Source of the DNA: Phoronis ovalis
Taxonomy: Eukaryota > Phoronida > Phoronidae
Reading direction: 5' to 3'
Assembly (NCBI GenBank): GCA_028565635.1
Contig: JAOXYB010034096.1
Span: 1 to 14,134 of the forward strand
Length of the DNA stretch: 14,134 bases
Shown: positions 10,101 to 14,134 of the stretch, one piece after another
How positions within the stretch are numbered: position 1 is the stretch's first letter
Layout: each line of letters begins with the position of its first letter
Program-made: the position numbers and the translations under genes
The notes under the pieces: model-generated
What the model saw: the letters and a program-made list of their open reading frames with translations, nothing else
Database searches by the model: none
Told to the model about the DNA's origin: nothing

Positions 10101-10830
10101 AAACGCTAAGCTTTGACACAATCATTTTTTTCTTACACTACATTCTTTACTTGGTATTTTTACTTCTCTTAATATTTGTATTGCAGATAAATTTTCAGTT
10201 CAATCACACATTCAGACTTAGAAATCTGCATTTTTGAATTTTGCCATGAAATGCTTGTCTGTATTGCGATGTGGAGATGAATCTCCTTGACAGACAGATT
10301 TTTCTGATCAGAAATGAAAATACTATATTTGTATATTTCCAATGCGTTTTAAGCCATGTTTTGATATAATTATTGACTAAAATTTGTGTTTTTTGCACCT
10401 CTGATATCAAAGTCACATTTAGAATTTATCATTTAAGGAAAAACGAATTAGATAAGATCAAAATTACTGAAAGTCTTGTATAATTTCATGTTAAATTACG
10501 AAAGGCCTTATGGTCAATGACACCCAGAAGCCGAAAAATATAAAAAAAACATGCATGAACTTTTAAAAATCAATATTTGTATTAATTTTAGGTACACAAT
10601 TACACGACTTTTCCATTCAAGTCACAAGCAAACCGACTTGGCCACTAGAGGAACCACAGCTATGTGCAACATACTCCGGGGTGTTGCCGTTAGGTTTCAG
10701 CACAGTTGTAAACTGCAATCAAGTTGTCTTTGGCCGTTATTTGTGGGTTACAATAGATGGAGTCCCGGGAACCACTAATTACGTGACAATATGCGAGATA
10801 AATGTTCATGGCCTACTGGATTATATGTGA
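1139..10830 (+). CDS. Secreted protein with three F-type lectin domains alternating with two EGF modules (13 exons, 593 aa)
   Basis: Joining 1139-1141, 2704-2755, 4132-4265, 4566-4650, 5141-5320, 5754-5849, 6816-6974, 7275-7472, 7805-7912, 8640-8786, 8980-9138, 9865-10086 and 10592-10830 gives 1782 nt, open until TGA. All junctions are GT-AG and phases agree throughout. Order: signal peptide 1-19, F-lectin 1 about 24-176, EGF 1 185-236, F-lectin 2 238-381, EGF 2 389-440, F-lectin 3 about 441-588, then a five-residue tail. No membrane span follows, so the product should be secreted. F-type lectins bind fucosylated glycans, usually with calcium, and serve recognition and innate immunity; the EGF modules resemble MEGF/SREC spacers. 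Only F-lectin 1 keeps the His, Arg, Asp and Arg of the sugar site, one residue short, so the domains may differ in ligand. Exons from 2704 onward are well supported by frame and homology; the first exon is inferred. Three lectin domains is more than the usual one or two. Confidence 0.8.
1142..2703 (+). other. Proposed intron 1 (phase 0), carrying a MITE
   Basis: This 1562-nt stretch runs from GTGAGC to CCACAACAG. It contains the long MITE copy at 1906-2265, including an 11-base poly-G run at 1981-1991. I found no coding segment with paired splice sites in it. The short open frames near 1281-1565 and 1584-2038 have no recognisable content. Confidence 0.45.
1906..2265. mobile_element. Long-form MITE copy in intron 1
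   Basis: The left end, CAGTAGGTTTCC preceded by TA, and the right end, GGAAACCTACTA followed by TA, match the element at 11391-11534. The outer parts, 1906-1970 and 2187-2265, align to that short copy. Between them lies a further 216 nt (1971-2186) bounded by TGA at both ends, containing an 11-base G run and the 29-nt word shared with the partial copy at 745. No transposase is encoded, so movement would depend on enzymes supplied elsewhere. Confidence 0.7.
2704..2755 (+). CDS. Signal-peptide exon of the lectin gene
   Basis: The acceptor CCACAACAG and the donor CAAG|GTATTT enclose 52 nt (17 codons plus one base). They encode NATAVLLVFLGAVMMTQ and the first base of a Gly codon. The core is a typical signal-peptide h-region, and the exon ends in phase 1, matching the phase-1 acceptor at 4132. 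Joined, it reads MMTQG then ITLTNVAV, so cleavage near residue 19 would free the first lectin domain. The two Met codons inside the exon come too late to give a full signal peptide, so translation should begin in an upstream exon. Confidence 0.65.
2756..4131 (+). other. Intron 2 (phase 1), no recognised content
   Basis: This is 1376 nt of A+T-rich DNA ending in TTATATTATAG. I saw no exon with paired splice sites, no inverted-repeat element and no RNA gene. The slightly less A+T-rich patch around 3540-3650 is closed by stop codons in all three forward frames. Confidence 0.6.
4132..4265 (+). CDS. F-type lectin domain 1, first exon
   Basis: 134 nt in phase 1, residues 19-63. It encodes the start of the FTP fold: NVAVAG, WQSST, the ASLAIDGN signature (family AVDGN) and SCTHTQ. 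His61 in CTHT is the first sugar-contacting residue of the family, and Cys59 is the first conserved Cys. The exon ends in phase 0 inside a CACACACACACAG run that abuts the donor GTGTGT. The other two lectin domains have no intron at this point. Confidence 0.85.
4566..4650 (+). CDS. F-type lectin domain 1, second exon
   Basis: 85 nt from phase 0 to phase 1, residues 64-91. It encodes SPYWRLDLG, the family's PWWRVDLG strand, followed by the NVTIQNRNDL strand. Arg88 is exactly 27 residues after His61, as in the F-lectin motif HX26RXD, and Asp90 is present. Where eel agglutinin has an adjacent Cys pair, this domain has Leu-Gly. Asn82 lies in an NVT glycosylation sequon. Confidence 0.85.
5141..5320 (+). 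CDS. F-type lectin domain 1, third exon
   Basis: 180 nt in phase 1, residues 92-151. It opens with GGRLHDVSVEIS, the conserved RL-x-D strand; Arg94 is the last sugar-site Arg but sits one residue closer to Asp90 than the family spacing (X3 rather than X4). Cys116 and Cys134 form the usual second Cys pair, and GRFVQISF is the conserved GRYV-type strand. Asn104 lies in a second sequon, NVS. Confidence 0.88.
5754..5849 (+). CDS. F-type lectin domain 1, last exon
   Basis: 96 nt in phase 1, residues 152-183. It encodes the C-terminal strand LTLCEVEVFG, diagnostic of the FTP domain; Cys169 should pair with Cys59. A linker VSDIPDAD leads to the first EGF module. The donor ATG|GTATAA is only moderate. 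Without splicing the frame continues for 15 further codons and stops at TGA 5897-5899. Confidence 0.82.
5850..6815 (+). other. Intron between F-lectin 1 and EGF 1 (phase 1)
   Basis: 966 nt with no recognised gene. The open frame over its last 200 nt has no domain similarity and ends at the acceptor of the EGF exon, so I treat it as intronic. Its only notable content is the read-through stop at 5897-5899 and an 11-nt repeat of exon sequence just before the acceptor. Confidence 0.6.
6816..6974 (+). CDS. EGF module 1 (MEGF/scavenger-receptor type)
   Basis: One 159-nt exon, phase 1 at both ends, residues 184-236. It begins DICPIGYYGTP and carries eight Cys (187, 199, 203, 205, 211, 218, 222, 234) in the C-x-C, AAC, VTGEC, GC pattern of laminin-like EGF repeats in MEGF10 and SREC relatives. 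It probably acts as a rigid disulfide spacer between lectin domains 1 and 2. The acceptor is TATTTAG and the donor is TTAG|GTGAGT, which is near perfect. Confidence 0.87.
7275..7472 (+). CDS. F-type lectin domain 2, first exon
   Basis: 198 nt in phase 1, residues 237-302. It encodes NVAIHKPVQQSST, GYAVDDN, CSHT and YPWLRIDLGASHSVFGVVIFN, a clear F-lectin first half in one exon. His271 is kept. Lys298 replaces the first Arg, Val300 replaces the Asp, and the last Arg position (305) is Phe. This domain therefore probably does not bind fucose in the standard way and may be structural or have another ligand. Confidence 0.88.
7805..7912 (+). CDS. F-type lectin domain 2, second exon
   Basis: 108 nt in phase 1, residues 303-338. 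It encodes DFLHDVRIQVSNSAS, matching GRLHDVSVEISNVS of domain 1, then VECNTRHGIIGK; Cys329 is the third conserved Cys. The acceptor TTTTGTCTAG is good. The donor AAAG|GTAGTT is moderate, and reading on reaches a stop at 7924-7926. Confidence 0.82.
7913..8639 (+). other. Intron within F-lectin 2, no recognised content
   Basis: 727 nt ending in TTATTTTAAG. I saw no exon pair, repeat structure or RNA gene in it. Its position, just before Cys349, has no counterpart in lectin domains 1 and 3. Confidence 0.6.
8640..8786 (+). CDS. F-type lectin domain 2, last exon
   Basis: 147 nt in phase 1, residues 339-387. It encodes IDCLNVLTGRYVLITIL and LSLCEVEVKG, the conserved GRYV and CEVEV strands, then a linker TTSPLP. 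Cys349 and Cys375 complete the four-Cys set. The acceptor has only a short pyrimidine tract and ends AAG. The donor CCAG|GTTGGT keeps phase 1; an alternative GT at 8791 would shift the phase and is disfavoured. Confidence 0.8.
8980..9138 (+). CDS. EGF module 2 (MEGF/scavenger-receptor type)
   Basis: One exon of exactly 159 nt, phase 1 at both ends, residues 388-440. It has eight Cys (389, 399, 402, 404, 410, 417, 423, 437) around DNRYWGSLC, CGCAFGSSC, SATGVC and GFTC. Length, phase and Cys order match EGF module 1, so the two exons are paralogous. The acceptor TTTGAAG is weak, but the phase and the aligned first Cys fix the start. The donor is ATAG|GTACTT. Confidence 0.83.
   Translation, partial: LVPIIVTGVLCVSHVAVPSVPPAIQRLAYVTMVSPATVPIMKDSVTLHPADQ
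9139..9864 (+). other. Intron between EGF 2 and F-lectin 3, no recognised content
   Basis: 726 nt, phase 1, ending in TTTTAAATTTAG. I saw nothing coding and no clear repeat. Confidence 0.6.
9865..10086 (+). CDS. F-type lectin domain 3, first exon
   Basis: 222 nt in phase 1, residues 441-514. It encodes ASAAVDGT, CSHT, NPWWHVDLQ and VEINNRGDDA. His483, Arg510 and Asp512 match HX26RXD exactly, but the final Arg position is Gln517 in the next exon. The adjacent Cys pair is replaced by Asp-Ala. His replaces the usual Arg in the WWRVDL strand. The N-terminal segment (Phe-Pro-Glu-Phe-Val-Gly) is less standard than in the other two domains. Confidence 0.88.
10087..10591 (+). other. Intron within F-lectin 3 (phase 1), no recognised content
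   Basis: 505 nt between the donor GCTG|GTAAAT and the acceptor TAATTTTAG. It falls three residues before the LHD strand, the one intron position shared by all three lectin domains. I saw nothing else in it. Confidence 0.65.
10592..10830 (+). CDS. F-type lectin domain 3, terminal exon with stop codon
   Basis: 239 nt including TGA at 10828-10830, residues 515-593. It encodes TQLHDFSIQVTSKP, QLCATYSG, VVNCNQ, FGRYLWVTI, VTICEINVHG and the tail LLDYM. All the C-terminal F-lectin strands and both Cys pairs lie in this single exon, whereas domains 1 and 2 split this half in two. The protein ends five residues after the domain, with no transmembrane or cytoplasmic part. Confidence 0.88.
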
Positions 10831-11067
10831 GAGAGCTACCTTAGGAGTTTATAATCCGATTAATTGATTTACATTAGTATTCTTCTTTTAAAAAGAAATG
10901 TAGTTTTCAAACAAATATATCAAAATTGCATGTCATTTTTAGTTTAGCATTTGTATATGTAGTCATGACAGTTCTCATTATGACTTGTTATTTATCAATC
11001 AAATATTAATGCAATGGTTGATGGTGTGTCAAGTAAGAACAAGACTTCTTATGAATTCATTGTGATA

Positions 11068-11077
11068 AATAAATAAA
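11068..11077 (+). terminator. Poly(A) signals of the lectin gene
   Basis: Two overlapping AATAAA hexamers (11068-11073 and 11072-11077) lie about 240 nt after the stop codon. They are the first AATAAA after it, so the 3' untranslated region probably ends near 11085-11100. Confidence 0.6.
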
Positions 11078-11390
11078 TTTCAATGGGAAAGCAAACACAC
11101 GAATGTCCCAATGTAATTATTTATCGTATGCCTGTATCAAAATATTGCTTTATAGAAAGCGACCTTGTACATGCATACAAGTTTCGCAATTATAGGCATT
11201 TATTAGTTTATTAGAATGTTTATTAGATAGAAAATAGTTTCTCCCTTGACACCATCAATATCACCATTGTACCACGGATAAAAATAGTTTATAATGCACG
11301 TACAGACAGTCAGGCAGACACACAAACAGACAGGCACACTCACCCACACGTACGTATCTGCAATTGTACGAGAACAACGACTTATTATTA
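11078..11390. other. Intergenic stretch after the lectin gene
   Basis: No gene recognised. It contains the CA/CAGA-rich tract at 11301-11350 and ends at the TA preceding the short MITE. Confidence 0.5.
11301..11350. repeat. Imperfect CAGACA/CACA-rich tract
   Basis: The strand reads as irregular CAGACA, CAGGCA and CACA blocks, with almost no T. It resembles a decayed microsatellite and lies 41 bp left of the short MITE. Confidence 0.6.
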
Positions 11391-11534
11391 CAGTAGGTTT
11401 CCGAATTATGCTCTTTCGTATATACAAAATTCTGGTTTGTGATGCGGTAAAATGACGTCAGAAAAATCTGAGTAACTGTCACAAACCAATATATTTAGTA
11501 CTTTATCGGGAGAGCATAACTCGGAAACCTACTG
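11391..11534. mobile_element. Short palindromic MITE with TA flanks
   Basis: 144 bp. The terminal inverted repeat is about 25 bp, begins CAGTAGGTTTCC and ends GGAAACCTACTG, with one mismatch across AGAGCATAAYTCGGAAAC. TA flanks both ends (11389-11390 and 11535-11536), as expected for the TA target duplication of Tc1/mariner-type elements, and the CAGT terminus fits that superfamily. A second inner inverted pair (TGGTTTGTGA and TCACAAACCA) makes most of the element palindromic. It has no coding capacity. Confidence 0.8.
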
Positions 11535-11536
11535 TA

Positions 11537-11961
11537 ATGCATGAACTTCAAGCCATAGTACATTTACACGTCACGTTTCACTAGTTCCCCATCTAAAGAA
11601 CTTCATTGAAGACTCAATAATACATTGATATTACACTTAAAATCAAAGGCGGGAATACTCGAAGATATGAAGGGATGATATGGTGAGAGGTAGAGATCAG
11701 TAATACCACATCTTGAATACAAATTAACTGTGATGTTACAAGAATAATATTATTAGCAGCAGATACACTATCACACCCACAATCTATCATTCTTTGATTT
11801 GAAGCAATGGATGTGCCAAATTGGAAAGTTTAAATGAAGCAGGCTGCTGAAACCTCGGGGATATTATATTTACTTAGTAGAATCTCAGCACAGTTTTGCA
11901 TTTAATTTATGTACATACTGATATATTGCGCCGTTTTATTGTAATACTTTATATTTTATAG
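11537..11961. other. Stretch between the short MITE and the zinc-finger-like exon
   Basis: Nothing recognised. If the downstream gene model is right, its promoter and first exon may lie here, but I could not identify a start exon. Confidence 0.4.
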
Positions 11962-12108
11962 CGGGACATTTGGCACTGTTCATGTTTCGTGTACGTGTCA
12001 ACGTTTGCAGGAACTTATAACGCACACCGCATCCTTTACTGTACATCAAACGTGTGCAATAAAAATACATGGAAACTGAGGCGTCATTTATGCAAATTTC
12101 ATAAACAG
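11962..12108 (+). CDS. Possible exon encoding degenerate C2H2-like zinc fingers
   Basis: 147 nt, 49 codons, between the acceptor ATTTTATAG and the donor AAACAG|GTATTT. It is open in a frame rich in Cys and His. HCSCFVYVS with a later NAHRILYC resembles one finger, and CTSNVCNKNTWKLRRHLCKFH a second. Spacing is off the classical pattern: C-x-C-x13-H-x4-C, then C-x4-C-x9-H-x4-H. The fingers may be atypical or decaying. There is no Met, so an upstream exon is required. An AATAAA inside it (12058-12063) would be unhelpful in a coding exon but is not decisive. No gene name can be given. Confidence 0.4.
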
Positions 12109-12646
12109 GTATTTCTGTTCAATTGCCATTATTATCTTATTGTGAATACTAGGAACTAATTGAGGGTTATACTTCTTTACAATAATATATAATTATTATT
12201 AAAAAAAATAAGTGGATATTGCCTGTATAGGTTTGTTTGAAGTTAGGATTAAAATGCCATCTTTTTTCAGTTTTATAAAGTTGTAATGAATATTCAGTTT
12301 TCTCACAATAGAAATTGCATTTCTTTGAACCTTTTTTTGCTTGGATCTTTAAATGTCTAAGACAATCCAGCTATCTATTATCCTAGCTTTCGGAGCCAGG
12401 GTATTAAAGTGAGCTCACAAACCTTAGGATTCATTGTTAATAAACGTTGGACATTTGTCGTTTCGGCTAGATATTCCACTTTTACTGAAATTCTTACATT
12501 GATGGATTAGGTTTCCTCAGCACCGTAGGCATGTGCAGATTGGACCAAGACACCGAAAAAATAAAGACAACTTGTACATCTGACGTATATTTTTCCTACA
12601 TGCTGCAAAAACTCACATCTGTTGCTTTCTTTGTGTTCTTCTTCAG
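12109..12646 (+). other. Possible intron of the zinc-finger-like gene
   Basis: 538 nt between the donor at 12109 and the acceptor TTCTTCTTCAG. It is A+T-rich and I saw no recognised content. Confidence 0.35.
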
Positions 12647-12700
12647 AGTGTGTCAGAAACAACTCTTTTCGTGAGTACAGACGAGGACTTTTTTGCTTAT
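12647..12700 (+). CDS. Possible short second exon of the zinc-finger-like gene
   Basis: 54 nt, 18 codons, between the strong acceptor TGTTCTTCTTCAG and the donor TTAT|GTAAGG. It keeps phase 0 from the zinc-finger-like exon. It encodes SVSETTLFVSTDEDFFAY, which matches no domain I recognise. An earlier donor, TTTC|GTGAGT at 12671, would cut it to 24 nt, also in phase 0. Confidence 0.35.
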
Positions 12701-12932
12701 GTAAGGCACAATTTGCACAGACTTTTCTATTTTTGATTCCAGTTGGGGATACAAATTTGATGCAAAAACTTTATGAACCACACCAGCAGACAATACATGC
12801 ACAAACTTGCATTGGGAACTCGTTATCGTATTATGACATTACTTATAGCGCGTTACACAAACTCTTCTGAGTTGTGAGTCGGGGGGGCACTTGGCTAATT
12901 TATGGTACAGGGGTGAGGCCCAGGTCTCAAAA
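12701..12932 (+). other. Stretch between exon candidate and minisatellite
   Basis: It contains a stop codon for read-through of the preceding frame and an open frame ending at 12870 that I cannot link to any family. A run of seven G begins at 12881, at the edge of the repeat-rich block. Confidence 0.35.
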
Positions 12933-13205
12933 CCCTATACCCGTTGCAAGTCAGCTATGGCAAAAAACATACCCGCTGTTCGAAAAGATACCCCCCAACA
13001 TACCCCCGTTGTCAGAAAGATGCATGGCTAAAACATACACCTTTAATAACACTCGTGGCAAAAAACATATACCTTTTATAAGCAAACATAATTTTCAGGA
13101 CCTGTTGTTATAGTAGCGAGCTAAAAATATACCCCGTTGCGAGCGTCCGGGGCTGAAATATATACCCCGTTGCAAGCAGGAACCCTGAAAAACCATACAC
13201 CAAAT
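12933..13205. repeat. Degenerate minisatellite, about 32-nt period
   Basis: The word AAACATACCCCGTTGCAAGC, in variable form, recurs near 12935, 12968, 12999, 13034, 13066, 13127, 13160 and 13194, usually 31-35 nt apart, with one eroded unit near 13098. The best-preserved units are 13127-13144 and 13160-13177, which differ at one position. The open frame over it is a by-product of the repeat. Confidence 0.7.
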
Positions 13206-13913
13206 GGCGGCACGTATGAATAACCACTTTGGATGGCAGTGTCTCCCCGGGGTTGTGATGGCTGAGACACCACAGGTGACCTCACAAATTAACTATTTCA
13301 GTACCTCTTTAGTTTTTATAATCGCACCATTTATTTGCCAAAATACGCCCGGATTTCGGCTATATAGTCAAACTTCCGGCTATAAAGGGATTTGCGGCCC
13401 AATTAAGTTGATTCCGCTTTTTAATCATTTATAGCAAAGTGAATCAGCTGTTGTTTGACCAAATTAGCAGAGAGGGCCCGACTTTTCGACATCTTTTTTA
13501 TCAGTAAACAGGGTTTTTCATTTTTAGTAAATACGTTTTTGCCAACACGTACCCACAAATTATCATTCAATTGGGCTTTAAAAATACAAGAAGAAAATGT
13601 TAGACGCCAGTTGTGCCTTCATCTCTGTTGATTTTAGTGTCGCGACAACAATTAAGAGGGAAGCAATCTAAAAAAATGATGCACATTTCAAGACGGTTAA
13701 TTGCATTGTGGACGCATTTTAGTACCGAGAAAGGGTTTATTTCCATCAAATCATAATCATATTTATCATTCCCCATTTCCTTCATTTAACCTGCACGCGA
13801 AATCTGGTAAAAGCTGGTAAATTCTATAGTTCGCTTATTACTAAAATTATTTTTTTGCATTAAGCTTTAATATAATCTACATTCTTCGAAGTATGAGTAG
13901 TTTTATCTTTCAG
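13206..13913 (+). other. Unassigned stretch before the last exon candidate
   Basis: No gene can be called with confidence. An ATG at 13258 opens MAETPQ before a donor CAG|GTGACC at 13276 in phase 0, which could be spliced to the exon at 13914. A TATAAAGG string lies at 13381-13388. Both are weak, and I treat them as unproven. Confidence 0.3.
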
Positions 13914-14028
13914 TCTGTTAAACCAAGTGGTATGGAGAATATTAGCATGAAGAATGATGCAGAATTTGAATATGGTGATTTACAGGACACTGACAGCGGT
14001 GGCAATCAGGGAATTTTTCCTTACATAG
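13914..14028 (+). CDS. Possible exon with a partly acidic linear segment
   Basis: 115 nt between the good acceptor TTTATCTTTCAG and the donor CATAG|GTTTGT. It is open in the phase-0 frame, ends in phase 1 and encodes SVKPSGMENISMKNDAEFEY then GDLQDTDSGGNQ and a short hydrophobic end. It lacks Cys and looks like a disordered linker or cytoplasmic segment. It fits in phase after the exon at 12647-12700, but could instead belong to a separate gene starting near 13258. The gene would continue beyond the window. Confidence 0.4.
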
Positions 14029-14134
14029 GTTTGTGACTGTTAAACTTTTACATGAATGAAGTAAACTGAATATATTTACAACTAGTAAGAAATACCATAA
14101 TGCTAAACATGAAACCTACTCAAACTTTACAAAT

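Noticed and set aside
9861-10125. Two minus-strand open frames antisense to F-lectin 3
   Set aside because: They are shadows of the + strand lectin exon and show no conserved pattern.
11962-12090. EGF-like or lectin-tail reading in a second frame of the zinc-finger-like exon
   Set aside because: That frame has one short CTCQ cluster and stops at TGA before the donor. The frame open to the AAACAG|GTATTT donor is better supported.
12622-12870. 82-codon forward open frame
   Set aside because: No domain, no Kozak-like start and no splice support; it overlaps the in-phase exon candidate at 12647-12700 in another frame.
13204-13434. Open frame starting ATGGCGGCACG
   Set aside because: The start context is attractive, but the product is not recognisable, and its beginning overlaps the end of the minisatellite. 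It is kept only as a weak alternative start region.
13600-13785. Minus-strand open frame of 61 codons
   Set aside because: No recognisable domain and no splice or promoter support.

Overview
The window looks like nuclear DNA from an invertebrate animal. It is A+T-rich, its genes are split into short exons by GT-AG introns, and it contains small palindromic transposons and minisatellites. The recognisable protein domains are F-type lectin (fucolectin, FTP) domains and EGF modules of the MEGF/scavenger-receptor type. That combination is expanded in molluscs, bivalves especially, so a bivalve or other lophotrochozoan is the best guess; this is an inference from domain content, not a species call.

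The main gene is on the + strand and I read it as complete. Its proposed parts are a TATA box at 1017-1024, a 5' exon whose only coding bases are the ATG at 1139-1141, and a signal-peptide exon at 2704-2755. Eleven further coding exons run from 4132 to 10830, followed by poly(A) signals at 11068-11077. Joined, they give an uninterrupted 593-residue protein: signal peptide, F-lectin 1, EGF 1, F-lectin 2, EGF 2, F-lectin 3, stop. No membrane span is encoded, so it should be secreted. The module boundaries lie at phase-1 introns, and the two EGF exons are both exactly 159 nt. The fucose-binding residues differ between domains: F-lectin 1 keeps His and both Arg but is one residue short, F-lectin 2 has lost the Arg/Asp set, and F-lectin 3 lacks only the last Arg.

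Downstream (11962-14028) there are three in-phase exon candidates on the + strand. They suggest the start of a second, unidentified gene that encodes a degenerate C2H2-like zinc finger followed by a linear, partly acidic segment. Its first exon and its end are not identified here.

Repeats fill much of the rest. There is a 20-bp tandem repeat at the left edge, a perfect 29-bp-arm palindrome at 850-908, and three related copies of a TA-flanked palindromic MITE (partial at 745-845, long form at 1906-2265, short form at 11391-11534). A CA/CAGA-rich tract lies at 11301-11350 and a degenerate minisatellite of about 32 nt period at 12933-13205. I saw no tRNA, rRNA or CRISPR array, and no convincing gene on the minus strand.
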